Below are positions 1 to 12,200 of a stretch of DNA of 64,000 bases, in pieces. Numbering within the stretch: the stretch's first letter is position 1; each line of letters begins with the position of its first letter. This stretch comes from Ischnura elegans. Lineage: Eukaryota > Arthropoda > Insecta > Odonata > Coenagrionidae. Position numbers and translations under genes: made by a program. The notes below the pieces were generated by a model. That model saw only the letters and a program-made list of their open reading frames with translations, had not been told where the DNA came from and made no database searches. The stretch lies in NCBI RefSeq assembly GCF_921293095.1, contig NC_060251.1, forward strand, positions 100,674,566-100,738,565, written 5' to 3'.

Positions 1-310
1 ACTCAGCTTTAGCCTTCATCATTGGGCCGGTGATAGGAATCCCTGCGGCTCTTTGCTGGCAAAACCACGAGAATAGAGCAGTTTCTAGCTGCGGATGCTC
101 TCCGGGCCGCAGGTGTTTTTGGGTGCTTGGACGCCCTTCTTTAAGCACTGCCGAACGAATTTGCTCTTTTTTCTTTAAAATAGTGAACAATGTCGATGTA
201 TTAATTCCAAATCGCCTCGCTATTTCACTCTTTGAACACTCTCCACTTTCACAATCTGCAATAATTCTCATTTTGGTCTTTAAATCCAAGGACTTGCGTT
301 TACCAGCCAT
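1..310 (-). CDS. Tigger-like transposase, N-terminal part (partial)
   Basis: An ATG at 310 on the minus strand opens a frame with no stop through to base 1 (about 103 residues). The first 55 residues match the CENP-B N-terminal helix-turn-helix type: a basic start (MAGKRKSLDLKTKMRII) and then KSEIARRFGINTSTLFTILK. Residues from about 80 (LFSWFCQQRAAGIPITGPM) are the start of the second, CENPB-type HTH. In this family these domains bind the terminal repeats, and the DDE nuclease domain follows downstream, here outside the window. Whether the full gene is intact cannot be seen. Confidence 0.8.
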   Translation of the reverse strand, partial: MAGKRKSLDLKTKMRIIADCESGECSKSEIARRFGINTSTLFTILKKKEQIRSAVLKEGRPSTQKHLRPGEHPQLETALFSWFCQQRAAGIPITGPMMKAKAE

Positions 311-681
311 GGTGCAAGCAGACGGGCGGAATAATTTTTAATCTCACTGCGGAGGCGTGGGAGGGAGATGACAAAAGAGCAATGAAATTTGTACTCGAGA
401 AATTTATTATGGAAAGAAGAATAGGAGAATACGGAACATGTGGACGTCGACGTTGGCGGAAAAAATGCCGTTTTAAAAGCATTGAATTCCAGAGATGTGG
501 CACGTGGTCAAAAAGTCAACCTGTCGTAATTACGAATGGCGCAAGAGAGGAATCGAGCCATTATCGCTAATACGAATTTATTTTACATTTAAATCATAGG
601 GTTTAAAATGGTTCCTTGGGTAGCTGTCGCTAATTCGAGCTTGTCGCTATATCCCGTACTCGTTATAAGGGGCTTCCACTG
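1..681 (-). mobile_element. Tigger/pogo-like DNA transposon, cut by window edge
   Basis: The right terminus reads, on the minus strand, CAGTGGAAGCCCCTTATAAC, a Tigger-type terminal inverted repeat. It is followed at 682-683 by TA, the expected target site. The element interrupts the integrase part of a Copia polyprotein, so it inserted after the Copia did. Its transposase begins at 310 and runs off the left edge. The leader between 311 and 681 shows no other gene. Confidence 0.75.
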
Positions 682-2605
682 TACTCGTATATGCTGAAGA
701 TCAGGTTTTTCAGCAGTCCACAGCTCATATGGGGTTTTATCAATGGCTTTACTGGGCAAGCGATTTTGCAAATAGCATGCAGTCATGATAGCTTCTCCCC
801 AATACTGTTTTGGCAAATTCGCATCTAGCAGCATGCATCGAGCTGATTCAACTAGAGAACGATTCTTTCTTTCTGCTATTCCATTCTGCTCAGGGCTGTA
901 TGGCACTGTGGTCTGAAACTCAATTCCTTCTTTCTTTAAAATATCCTGAGTTTTCTTTCCTATATACCTATTCACCGCCATTGTCCGTTCGCAGAATTTT
1001 CGGTTTTCTTCCGAATTTAGTAGAAACTGCTGCAACATATTCTTCCACTTTGATTGACACTTCTTCCTTTAAGCGTAGCAGATATACAGTTGTGTAACGA
1101 GAGTAATCATCAATAAATGTGAGAAAATAACGTTTCTTCCCTGGAGTTTCTGTGCTCATTGGACCACAAATATCTGAGTGAATGAGTTCTATGGGTCTTT
1201 GAGCTTTATAACTGCTTGTTTTGGGAAATGATTTCTTCGATAATTTTCCTTTTACACAGTCCCAACACCTCAAGAATTTATTGCAGTTATCAATTTCTAT
1301 TCCTATAGCAAGTTTATCATCAATTAATCTTTTCACTGCAACTGGGTCTCTATGTCCAAGCCGCCTATGCCATAGATGAATACAATTCCGGTGATTCCCA
1401 AACTTCACAGAATTAGCCATTTCTTGACATGATAATTTATAAAGATCACCATCAATCTTTCCCACAGCTTGCATTGTGCTTTTCTTATCAATTATGCAGT
1501 CATTCTCCTTGAAAGTCACCACATTACCTTCTTTAGCTAATTTCTTTACCGAGAGTAGGCTGCCTCGCAAATCAGGTACATACAGAACATCCTTGAATAG
1601 TATCCTGTTTATTTCTGTCGGAGATATCTTGCAATTGAGGTATCCTTCACCTGTCCCTTCAATAGCAATGAATTCCCCATTGGCAACGATTACCTTTCCT
1701 TCTTTATTTCGACGAATTCTTGTAAAGAATTCAATATCATTTGTCATGTGGCTCGTAGCGCCCGAATCTACGTACCATGAACAAAACGCAGTAGCAAACG
1801 ATGCGTTCAGGCTGGCATCTGTAGCACCTCGCGCCTCGTGACTGTCTTTTTCCTTTTTGAACTCTTTCATTTTTGCTTTCCATATTCTGCAATCCTTCTT
1901 TAAATGTCCCCGTTTCTTGCAAACGAAACACTCGCGAGTCTCTTTATAATTACTTCTTTCCGATCTGGATTCATGTGTTTTTCGTGTTTTCAAAGCTGAT
2001 TCCGATTGCAGGTTGCGTGATTCATCGCATATTATGGACTCATTCTTACGCGTGAATTCATCAATCAGTTTTCCTTTTACGCATTCTAATGTGAGTTCGT
2101 CATCTGGACGCGTATCAAGGGCTGTTACAAGGGTGCTATATTCATCTGTCAAACCACTAAGCAAGAGAGCAGCTATATTAAAATCTTTAATTTCTTCTCC
2201 GATGCTCCACAAACGTTCGATTAGTTCTAATGTTGACTTTATATATTCTTGCATTGATTGACCCTTTTTAAGTTTTGATTGATAAAGTTTTCGAAGTAGA
2301 TACAATTTATTGCTTAAATTGGCCCTTTCATGCACTTTTTGCAATTCTAACCACATTTCTCTGGCACTTTTACACTTACAAATGTGTATTATCTGACCAT
2401 CCTCGACACTAAGGGATATGGTACTTTGTGCTTTCTCGTCCTTTCCTTTCCATCCCGCCTCGGATTTGTCTGGTTTATCTTCATCAACTACTTTCCACGT
2501 ACCTTCTCTTATTAACACCATTCTCATCTTGAACTTCCATGCTTGATAATTATTATCATTTAGCTTCTGGACGGTTATTCTTTCGCTATGAGCATCCAAT
2601 GACAT
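682..2605 (-). pseudogene. Copia gag-pol polyprotein (gag, zinc knuckle, protease, integrase), frameshifted and interrupted
   Basis: The ATG at 2605 opens 545 codons. From N to C the frame shows a Copia gag region (about residues 50-200), a CCHC zinc knuckle (CFVCKKRGHLKKDC, about 225), the aspartic protease motif DSGATSHM (about 280), a GAG-pre-integrase HRRLGH segment (about 410), and the integrase start with HSDICGPM and RTDNGGE (two catalytic Asp). The frame stops at 968, right after NGGE. One reading-frame change restores homology, and the sequence continues to 682 with the catalytic Glu in YSPEQNGIAERKN. It then ends at the Tigger insertion. Frameshift plus insertion make it a pseudogene. 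Confidence 0.85.
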
Positions 2606-2696
2606 CGTGAAAAATTAAATTGTCCAGATTCTGTTTCTTTTTCTTCTTTCACAATTTTACTTTCTATTACTGCGTTCCTCTTATCCTTGCGTAACC

Positions 2697-2710
2697 TCTG
2701 GGCCCATAAC
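2697..2710 (-). other. Copia primer-binding site
   Basis: Directly inside the 5' LTR the minus strand reads GTTATGGGCCCAGA. This is the Copia-style primer site complementary to an internal stretch of initiator tRNA-Met (established for Drosophila copia). It confirms the orientation of the element and the inner edge of the LTR. Confidence 0.65.
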
Positions 2711-2859
2711 CAGTTGGATTTTGCGCAGAAAGAATGCAGCTTATTCTTTTCGGTAGCTCAGCCTTTTATTTTTCTTTACTTTTGAAAGGCACGTAAACTA
2801 GAACAACAATGGTGATAACAAACTGTTTACAAACATCAACTGTTACTATATCTCCAACA
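2711..2859 (-). repeat. Copia 5' LTR
   Basis: About 149 bp, beginning TGTTGGAGATATAG on the minus strand. It is nearly identical over its full length to 63553-63701. The two differ by a few bases (for example TTTTCGG versus TTTTTGG, and AAAGGCACG versus AAAGGCGCG). The outer flank on the + strand is CATTC (2860-2864). Confidence 0.8.
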
Positions 2860-3137
2860 CATTCCGTATCGTAAGTCTTACCATTGCTCAGATGTATCTT
2901 CTGATTATTCAATTGTAGTATATTCTCTTGCTGCACTGAGATTTTAGCATTGTATCCTATCTCTGGCTCAATTTGTCTTTAAAGTTGTATCACTTTATCC
3001 ATGCTGTTAATTTGCATTAATTTCAGTTTTTCGTTTTATAAGGTGTGCTTTTTATCTTTTTCTTTATCTTTTTCGTTATCTTTTTCTTTTGAAATTTGTT
3101 TTTCATCTATCTTTTATGCCCATTTGTCTCCTTATAG

Positions 3138-3352
3138 ATGATGATTGTTCAAGTGATTCCGACGAAGGGTCAAGTTCATGGGAAAGGAAACGCAAGGAGG
3201 AAGATGATGCCTTTGGAAGACTGAGTGAAGGCTTGTCCTCTAATGAAGAAGACCACTTAGATTTAACTCTTGTGCTGGAGGCACAATTTCTTCGGGAGTA
3301 CAAAGAGTTATTGTCACTGGACGAGGGAGGATGCTCCACCAGTAATCAGTAA
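3138..3352 (+). CDS. NUB1: Terminal exon of NUB1 (upstream gene copy)
   Basis: The exon follows a good acceptor (pyrimidine tract, then CTTATAG) and ends in TAA at 3350-3352. It encodes about 71 residues. It starts with an acidic Asp/Ser run, continues through a charged WERKRKEEDDAF segment, and ends with EEDHLDLTLVLEAQFLREY and a short tail. It needs one base from the previous exon, exactly what NUB1 exon 9 (ending 61378) supplies. Exons 1-9 plus this one give 1809 nt, 602 residues, close to known NUB1 lengths. From memory, unverified, vertebrate NUB1 also ends in an acidic segment with a similar D-x-TL pattern. Because it lies left of NUB1 exon 1, it most likely ends a second, upstream copy. 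It could instead end an unrelated gene. Confidence 0.65.
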
Positions 3353-4200
3353 ATTCCTTCAAGTGCCTAACATTTCATTTAATGTTTGAATGAAGTACAA
3401 AAAGTTTTCATTCACTAATTTATAAGAGTTTCTTTAACGAAGACTGATAGGTAGTGTACAGAATATTGAAAGCCTTTTTAATTCCCGTCCATTGATTTCA
3501 TAAAATGGAGGTATTTTTTCTGTATGTTGACAGCCTGGCCAATTCTCTTTCTTCTTACCAAAAACTTCATGTCTTTCAATATAGTCAAAAATTTTATCCT
3601 ATTTATGAATTGGATTGATATTTTTATATACATACAATCCCAAAGATTATTTAATGCTTTATATTGTTCGTTACTTCATTGTTCGTTTATGATGTTTTAA
3701 GTATTAATACACAATGATGTGTTGAATGAGATGTAGTCTTCAATTTTTTGTGATGAAGTAATTCATGCAATGAAAATGTGTCGTCTTTTGTTATTTACGG
3801 TGCTTTAAGTTAAATATGAAATTTTTTCTCACCATCTGTAACTCTTTTATGTATTTTTTGGTTGTGAAATTATTGTCTAAATAATATCTGGACATCCAGT
3901 ATTTGCATAGTGCTGTGAAAATTTTGAAGAGAGTAAATATAATGGCTGTTCACTTCGTCTCATTCATTTCCATTTGGCTCCTTAAAAATGATGAATATGA
4001 GGCATTGTTTTTAACCTAAGTTAGTACCTGAGCAAATATTTTTTTCTAATTTGCTGATTTTCAATACACAGAGCATTGATTTTAACTGCATGTGGAAAAA
4101 AATGGTATAAAAATCATGGAATTGAGGCTTTCTATACATTCTTTAATCAATTCAGCTCTGTATTTACTTAGTACTTTTAGAACATAGTATTTTTTTTAGA
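3353..4200 (+). other. Probable 3' UTR and downstream AT-rich sequence
   Basis: No open reading frame of note and no recognised repeat. The position directly after the stop codon suggests 3' UTR, but no canonical AATAAA was found close by, so the transcript end is not placed. Confidence 0.35.
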
Positions 4201-4204
4201 TATA

Positions 4205-4540
4205 TTGCCCCTGCAGGATGGGGATAAGAATTTTCCTGCAGTATCCCTGCTTGTCGTAGAAGGCGACTAAAAGGGTTGACAAATGTGTGTTGTTTGAAAT
4301 GTAGCAGTTCCATTTCCTGAGTGGCAGTGGTCTTAATTTTTCTGCTTTCCCGGCAGATGCTCAGACCACCAAGCTATCCAGGTTAATCTTATCTCCAGTG
4401 TTTTTGGTGGGGGTTTATGCAACCTATTCCCCCAAGATGTTGCCCAATGAGTCTGCGAAGAGATGGCTTTGGGCGTAGGTCCCACCTGATGGTTCTTACA
4501 CACCTAAGGCACATGAAATGTCTGATTGGTTTTCCAATGG
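4205..4540. repeat. Dispersed-repeat-like segment
   Basis: Contains a CCTGCTTGTCGTAGAAGGCG stretch running into a CGACTAAAAGGG block. I recall a closely similar string as a common dispersed sequence in arthropod genomes (memory, not searched). GTCG and CGAC can pair around a short loop. No coding potential was seen. Confidence 0.3.
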
Positions 4541-4689
4541 GTAAGCCAGTTATTTTTGACTGATTTAAAAAGATGGACTGTGTCGAAAACAATGAAAACA
4601 ATTCATTACTTCAAAGGGATTTTTAAATGACGTGGCCAGAGAACCTCCTCAAAGTAACGGAAACATGTTTCTGTTGACTCTCTTGTTAT

Positions 4690-5230
4690 AAGAAATTATA
4701 CGTAATGCTTTATACCCAATTTCCATAAGCATATGCAAAACTTCCATACTAACTTTTGCAAATTGGAAGCGGTTAAATGGTTTACAGGACAAAGGACCAC
4801 AACATCCTTATTCTTGGAAAGTAATGATGTTATCATGAAACATTGAAGGGTAACAGCTTCAGCAGCATTACCCTTTGTTTGTCCCACAACCTTTCCCCCA
4901 ATATAAGATAGCCCTGGTTGAACATAAATTTCGTCTAATAAAATTAACACTAGTCTTTCACTTTCCTCCAGTGTTTTGAATTTTCGACCAAGTACGAGAC
5001 ATTAGTATTTTTTGGCCCAGTTCTTCCCACAGACATGTTTGAGCCCAGCTGCCTTAAATAAGATACAGATGGAAGAGATACAACCCTCAAATAACCATCT
5101 TGCAGAAGTGAATATGAGGCAATGTAGAAAAAATACAGGGAGTAACACCAGACTAGAAAATTGGAAAAATATTTAGGTTGGCCTTTATTATTGGATTTAC
5201 AGCCCGGCACACAGCACTTCCTCCCCATCT
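4690..5230 (-). pseudogene. P-element/THAP9-like transposase, N-terminal fragments
   Basis: The minus-strand frame starting at 5228 opens with MGRKCCVPGCKSNNKG, the start of a THAP (C2CH) DNA-binding zinc finger. A second frame, 4950 down to 4696, has LLDEIYVQPGLSYIGGKVVG followed by a FMITSLL segment. This matches the RNase H-like catalytic core of P-element/THAP9 transposases. The two pieces are in different frames, and the expected second half of the THAP domain is not seen, so this is a degraded or intron-containing remnant. A separate fragment of the same superfamily lies at 20962-21880. Confidence 0.65.
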
Positions 5231-5479
5231 TAAATCACTCCAAAACTCTCTAGTGCAATTTACAACGATATACCGCAAAATATCATCAATACAACAACCA
5301 AAACATCATGAGACACAATGTTCACGCATGAGGAGCAAGGCTTGAAACAAGTGAGCTATGCTATTCCCTTAGATTTCTTTCATGATGATAGACTAACTCC
5401 GCAGCTCTAGTGACGGGCCTGTATATCGAGACGGCCTTGCCTCTAACAATCCAACTGATGTACATAATAACAAGACATA

Positions 5480-5890
5480 TAGCAAAATACTTGGAGTGAT
5501 AAAAGAGGCCAAAAAAGGCAAATGATTCTTACCTATGCAATTCAAAGAATTACAAGCCAACCTGGGAAGTAATAAAAAACGAATTTGGAACCTCACACAA
5601 TACAAACAAGCAAGTGGATACTACAAAGAAATTGGAATTGAAATCATTGAGCCTTAACATTGCTAATTGAATGAACGGCTATTTTGTCAATGTTACCCAT
5701 GACTTGGGCACTAAGTTTGATATTCAAATAGCTTGTAACGAAATGGTATCAATAGATAACAGCTATATGAATCACACCATATTCCCATTTCAGCCAGTAA
5801 GGCAGGAGTAGGTGAAGAAGATTATCTCAATGCTGCAAAATGAAAGATATTTGGCTCGAAACAGCATTCATAATGAAATATGCTAAATTT
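5480..5890 (+). pseudogene. Degenerate non-LTR retrotransposon ORF2 fragment (linker before RT)
   Basis: A frame through about 5549-5880 reads KPTWEVIKNEFG, then a conserved-looking block ending IAN-stop-MNGYFVNV, then MNHTIFPFQPVRQE-stop-VKKIISML. This is the pattern found between the endonuclease and the reverse transcriptase of CR1/Jockey-type LINEs. Two in-frame stops and no RT catalytic block show it is dead. It gives no close family assignment. Confidence 0.5.
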
Positions 5891-5899
5891 CATTAAAGA

Positions 5900-7685
5900 A
5901 AACCATAAATATTAATCAAACCAACGTTATAAAATATGCAGTTGTGACCACTATTAAAGAGGAAATCATAAATAGATATTGAGATATTAGTCAGCAGCTC
6001 TGTGTCTTCCTTAGAAAATGTATTTAAGGCAAGACTTCTCTGATGTGCAAAGTTGGACGTCAAAATTAATGCACGGGAAATAACTTTCCAAAGCCTCACG
6101 CAAATCACACAACAGCCAACCACTATTGAATATCAGAAAACAGTGAATGTGCTTGGTAACCACAACAGAGGTTCTAGACACTTCGAGAGCAATACAGTAA
6201 CTGACAAGTTCTGGCTCGAAAGCCTCCAATATATCAGTGCGGGTCAAAGTGCCACTTGCGTCACTCAATGTCGCAAAGAACAAGTGGGAGGGCTTCCGCC
6301 GCCGCCTTATCTCCTGGGAGGGGGCTGACCCTGACCTTTTCCCTCTGGACTTTGAGTCTGCAATGGAGATAATAGTGTGTTATCCCGGATGTGTATAGGT
6401 TATTCTAGTATACACGTCCAGGAAAATTTCCCAAGTCCTTAGCAGTCACGTGCACAGTCAAAGTATAATTTGAATTGAATAAATTAAAAATAACTTAATA
6501 TCCCAAGGAGATTTCCTCATTGAAAGAGGATATGCAACCAGCAAGTCAAAATGTAATTCGTTTCCCCAAAAAAAAAAAAGATTGACTCTGTCAGTCCACC
6601 CAAGGTTAAATCTCTTAAAGCACAGCAGATCATGGGAATAGACTGGACAGAGATGGACATTTCGGTCAGCCTGTCTTTCAATGAGCAGCAAGAGACTCCT
6701 CTTCGGCATCGAAAGGTATCGAGCCATTCGTGCCGCAGACATACCCAGCACCCGCTCTGCTTGTACCTGTATAACAACAGGCAGGGCACACAGTTGTATA
6801 AATTGGTACAAACCGGCTTGGGGTTGTTGTGCCGCCGCTGGTATGTCTCGTTTTTGGGCTGCCGACATGATGGAACGGTTGCTTTGGTTTTATGCAAATA
6901 AAACACCTGTGAATCACATATGGTTTTCTATATTTCTATCACAGAAAGCAAAGTTTATTACATATGTGATTTTATAACGCACTGACACTTTAAAAAAATT
7001 ACAAATATTTAAAGAATCCACACTGTCTGGTGGAATGCACCCAATATAACAAGAGGGCAATGATCTCACAGAACCAGATTCACTTAACATATTGAATAAG
7101 TCCTTATATTTATCAGAGGATAATAACCAGTCAGAACACTTTTACAAGGTACACTTACAACCTGGATACAATTTAAAAACGGCGTTTACTCGCCGACTAT
7201 ATTTTGAATTATCAACATCAGTATAGTTCCCAATTGGGATAGCAGCAGGGACTTGATTTTTAACGTATTCATCTGCAACATAATCTCTCGAAATGAATTT
7301 CGTGAAAACAGCTTTCGCGTCCTTTTCCAACAATGATACAGTAGTGTCGGTACTATGGTACTATGTTCCCGCCAATGGCTGGATACTGTCAGCAACCAAT
7401 TGCAACTATTACAGGTAGAGGTCCAACTCTAAGAGCGAGGCTAGAGGCCAACCCATAAGAGCGGAGCTAGATGCATCCATGAGGGCATTGCAACCGTTCC
7501 CGATTCGAGACTCAAATCACCGATGGCGGCGCTGAAGGCGCTGACAATATAGCCGACGCAGCGAGGTTAGTGTTCTGACGATAGCATAGGCGCAGTAGGA
7601 GCTCTACAATGGTTCAAAGTATCGTCAAGGACGAGAGAGAGAACGAGCAATAAAACTATCTCTCGTTGCTAAGAATCCAATAGAG
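5900..7685. other. No recognised gene
   Basis: Several short overlapping open frames on both strands between 6458 and 6977 show no family resemblance I can name. A minus-strand frame at 7142-7333 (63 codons) looks protein-like but has no recognisable motif. A poly-A run lies at 6569-6580. Nothing here is supported as a functional gene. Confidence 0.4.
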
Positions 7686-7844
7686 CTAAATAGTGCGAGA
7701 ATAACTACCTGCTATCCAATCTATCAAGAACATTACGAAAAATACAAGCAAAAATCTTATAGGAAATCCAGTTTTAAACCGTAACGAAAAGCGACCCCTA
7801 GCTCCTTCTCCAACTGTGGGAAGCAACTGACAAACTAAACCACA
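7686..7844 (-). pseudogene. Continuation of unidentified coding remnant, downstream side of LINE insertion
   Basis: If the LINE (7845-16776) and one copy of its 13-bp target duplication are removed, the minus-strand reading frame of the block at 16777-17185 stays open across the junction and for roughly 50 more codons, to a TAG near 7686. The residues here are hydrophobic (a FLLVFFVMFLIDW stretch). They could be a membrane segment or merely an open non-coding frame. Confidence 0.35.
7832..7844 (+). repeat. LINE target-site duplication, left copy
   Basis: AAACTAAACCACA, identical to 16777-16789. The two copies bracket the R1/Jockey-type LINE precisely and define its ends. Confidence 0.8.
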
Positions 7845-8037
7845 CTCAGTGGGGGCAAAGCCCCCGCGGACCCTCCTCCACCCCCCTGGGTTTCAAGTAA
7901 TTTACTTATCTCCCAGGGGCCGCTTTTCTAAGCCTTTTCATTATTTTGCCGATTTTTATTGTTGTTTTTGCGTTTAAAGCAAGATTTGTTTGCCCCGGCT
8001 TTCGCCGGGTGAGTGTCCCCCTCACCTTAAAAAAGGA

Positions 8038-9268
8038 TCATTGGGATCGGCTTAGGCTTGTGTGAGTTTCACTTTCATTTTCATAATTTTTCTTTGCGGC
8101 GAGTATTTGATTCATTGTCATTTTCGTTGTTTCATAGATGCAAGGCTGAAGTATTGCTTTTTTGTTCATGTTGAAATTATTTTCATGTAATTTTAGAGTC
8201 AATGCATTTCTTATTTCCGTTAATTTTCTGCAATTTGCCAGCAGGTGCCAAGCGGTTTCATTTTCTTCTTTGCAGAAAGTGCATTTCTCATTTTCTACAA
8301 GTTTAAATTGGTGCAACTTCATATTGAAATCACCATGACCAGTGAAGAATTGTACGGTCACGTGAGTCAGATCCGTCCCTTTTCTTTGGGCTCTTTCCTG
8401 GACATTATCAAAGAATGAGTAAGTGTCCCTCCCAACAGTGGAGTTCTCCCAGCGACTCTGCCATTTGGTTATTATTGCTTTCCTGTGATTTCTTCTTTGA
8501 AGGGCGCTATCAGTGTTTGTCTTTTTATCTTTGAAGATTAACATTCTTTCTTCAATCATTAGATCGATTGGTATGCAGCCTGCAAGAACACATAGGGCTT
8601 CTGTGGAGACTGTACGATAAGCTTTGGTGACAGTGAGAAGTGCAAATCTTTGCGCTCTCATGAGTTGTTCTCTGCTTTTACCTCTTATTTGGATTTCATC
8701 CCCCCATGCCTCACATGCGTATAGTATGATCGGTTCTGCGATTCCTTTGTACAATTTTCTAAGCGATGCGCAAGTGTAGCCGTTATTTTCCTTGGCGAGT
8801 CTTCTTAGTTTTGTAAAAATGTCTTTAATTTTATTGGTTATGTACTCGCAGTGGTCGCTGAATTTCAATCCTTCGGTTATAATTACTCCCAAGTACTTAA
8901 CTTTGGTATTATATTTTAGCGTTAGTCCGTTCATTTTGACTATAGGTTTACGTTTTAGTTTTCCTTTTAACAGAGTACATTCACTCTTTTCTTGTGAAAA
9001 ACTCAGTTTTTTGTTTTTACCCCACAGAGTAATTTTTTCAAGTGCAAGTGTTCCTTTTTCTTCAATTTCTCTGCGGTTTTCCCCTTTAATTACCACCAGC
9101 GCGTCGTCTGCGTAAGCTACAATTTCTGTATCTGGAGGGAGTTCTATCTTAAAAAAGTCATTGAATAAAATTAACCAAAATAGGGGACCAAGAACGGATC
9201 CCTGTGGGCAGCCTTTTGATAGTGTTTTCCCAGCAGTTACTCCGTTCATGTTTAGCTCCGTCCACCTA
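8038..9268 (-). pseudogene. LINE ORF2, C-terminal part (RT palm, thumb, zinc knuckle)
   Basis: The frame resumes left of the Tigger insertion with GCPQGSVLGPLFW and the RT catalytic box YADDALVV (about 110 residues in). It continues with KYLGVIITEG and ILYACEAWG, typical of the R1/Jockey group, and ends with a C-terminal CTFCKEENETAWHLLANC zinc-knuckle-like motif and a stop at 8038. Removing the Tigger with one TA joins this frame exactly to the upstream half. The coding sequence itself is open, and only the insertion breaks it. Confidence 0.8.
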
Positions 9269-12200
9269 CAGTAGAAGATCGATAATCCGGAATGCGTGGG
9301 ACCAGACCCTTTCCGGATTAAAGATATTTCCGGTAAATAGATCTGTTCCCTGGATGCAGGCAACACTGCAATACGGAAAATATTTTTTTCCGGAACGTGC
9401 ATTGGCATCAACAGAAATGATGTATTGCTGAGTAAGGGATCAAGAAAAACTCAATAAAATTCATGATGAAAGGCGTGAGAATCTTGGATATTTATTGAAT
9501 ATATATTATGGTGAGAATCTTGGATATCTATTTGCCATCTGTGATTAAAAAAAGGTTCAAAACATTTGAAAATATTCTTCGTCCGTAAATCGCAGAGGTA
9601 CTCTTGATAAGGCCAACTGTAAATGAAATAAATATGGCAAATAATATTTTTACAATCCGACTGGAATATCAACATTTTGCCTCTCCGTATTTTTCAACAT
9701 GCAGCTATCGCAAATTCCATGTCGTTTTCACGACTACTAGCATACATTTATCGGTAATTATCAAATCCTCCGATCGGAGGTAATCCCACTTCGAGTACGT
9801 TACCGTAAATAACAATCGAATTTGAATGTTAATTCTTCAATTTAATATTAATAGTCGCAGCTAATCTTTTAAGGGCGGAAAACGCGAGTATTTTGGAAAA
9901 TCTACTTGGCATTAACTTCATAAACAACGCGTTCCCTAGCGGCATGAATCCCGAAAAATTGAAAAAATTGCTTACCATTACGTCCATTGGATATTTATTT
10001 GCCATGGGTGGAGTGGCACGCAGTATCTGTGGCAGCAACATCCGCGCACTTGGTTGTTGGTGCGTTCTTCATGAGGTCGGTAAGTTTGACCTGTTTCCAG
10101 CGGCTGCGTCTCTCTTGTATTAAATTGTTTTTCAACCTATGCATGTGTAATACCTCCATATCGTTGGAAGAAGAGGGCCTCTGCTCCAAGTACTTTATGA
10201 GTTTTTCTGCATAAGTGATTGCGTCCGACGTAGTAATTTTCTCCTCATCAGAGCTGCAGTCACTGTCGGTCACGTCTTCATCAACTGTCGAACCCGTGAC
10301 TGCATCCATTATCTCTCCATCGGTCAAGCTTTGGTACACTGGGGCATTATTGTCGCAGGCATTCCATTCTTTTAGATCTTCATCACTTATGTCGGCATCC
10401 AGCTCTTTCACAAAATTTATAAAATGAGAAACGGGATCATTCGACGGACCCTGGAAGCCATCAAATTCTGGTATGTCGTCAGTTTCCTCACAGCGGTTTT
10501 GAAAATCCGGCAGCAAATTACTCCAACATCTTTTCAAAACCTGGGGAGTAACCTTATCCCACGCTTCGGCAATACACCATACTGCATTTTTAAGGGTAAA
10601 TTCCTTCTTAAATTCTTCATAGGAGAAAGCAGTGTCACGGTTGATGATATTTTTCATAACTTCACTTCGATAGTGACACTTAAGGCTATTTATTATCCCC
10701 TGATCAAGTGGCTGGATTAGAGCAGTACAGTTCGGCGGCAAAAAAGACACTATAACATTCTCCTCGACGAGAGTTTCTGCTGGAGGATGAGCAGGGCAGT
10801 TGTCCAACAACAATAAAATTTTTGCATTTTCAGGCAGTCCAAGAGCCTTGAAATTTTTTCGGACCTCTTTGACAAAGTTAGTATGAAACCATTCCTTAAA
10901 TAATTCTTGCGTAATCCAAGCTCGCTTATTGGCTCTGTAAATCACAGGAAACTGGTGTATACCCTTAAATACGCGTGGTTTTGCACTTTTACCGATGACC
11001 ATGAGCTTGCATTTATGGCTCCCGGCAGCATTGGAACAGGCTGCGATGGTGACCCTTTCCATTGATTCTTTCGCTCCGCTCGCAGTCTTTTCATCGCGGC
11101 AAACGAACGTATTTCGGGGAAGACAGCGCCAGAACAATCCAGTCTCGTCCATGTTGTAAATCTGATCCGGTGAAAGATTATGTTCATCCACCAACTTTGC
11201 CAGCTCATTGACGTAATCTTCCGCAGCATCGTGATCTGCTGACAGTTTTTCTCCGGTAACCTTCAGATATCGAATGCCATGGCGCTGTTTAAATTTTTGT
11301 AGCCACCCTGTCGTATATTCGCACGGTGACGTGATTTGTAATTCCTTGTGGAAATATTTAGCTTTTTCCATTATTATTCCTCCGGAAATTGGAACTCCTT
11401 CACTTCGTCGCTGCCGGAACCATTCGTATACCACCTTATCCACTTCATTGTTACTCGGCCCCCGTATATTTCTTCTTTTGGAAATTCCGGCCAACGAGTC
11501 AGACTCCGAAACGAACTGCAAAAGTTTTTCTCTCTGTCCCTTAATGTCATAAATGGTCGATTGCCCGACACCATACTCCTCACGAAGCTTTAACACACTA
11601 ACACCTCGATCCAATTTTTTCAATAACTCCACTTTTTGTTGAAGGGAGAGAGTTTTCCTCTTTCTCTTGGATCCGATCGCTGCTTCCATGACCAATAGAG
11701 ATGAAAATCAATCTATTGCAGGGTTATTCACTTAACGACACAAACTGCACAACGCTATCTGATGGCAAACGCCTTGTTACTGAAGCTGAAAAGAACTGAC
11801 AACGAGACCCACGGAGTTACATTATGTTGCGAGAACTATTTCACGTGACCGACAAGGCGTGTCATTGGGACATTGTGAGTCATTTTTGACCTGCGGCGAA
11901 TACAATGTCTTTGGGAGAAGGGTGGAGTGGTGCAGTCGACGTTTTCGACCAGTCCGCATGACTCATAGGGAGAGTCTTAGGGCCTCGCGGCGGGGGTCGC
12001 CCGCCCAACGACCAACTCGAGAATGCAATGCATGGTGGCCTTTCATTTTTCTCTTGGATTTAATTATCGCAATCTCAGGTTCAACCGCGGGTCATTAGGA
12101 AGGGTTAAATATGTTTTGAGAACATCTACTTGTGAAAAGGGATTGCCATATCCAATATTAAAACTACTAAAGGGCTCCCGCGATTGAAGCAACTGGTAAT

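Larger units (their letters stand above)
682..2859 (-). mobile_element. Copia-type LTR retrotransposon, 5' half
   Basis: Reading leftward on the minus strand this holds a 5' LTR (2711-2859), a primer-binding site, and a gag-protease-integrase frame (2605 down to 682), which is broken by the Tigger-like element ending at 681. The reverse transcriptase and RNase H portions are not in this part of the window. A second member of the same family, showing the opposite end, lies at 63553-64000. Confidence 0.85.

Noticed and set aside
7142-7333. Minus-strand frame that looks protein-like
   Set aside because: 63 codons, no motif, no supporting splice structure that could be fixed. Kept only as a mention in the gap entry.
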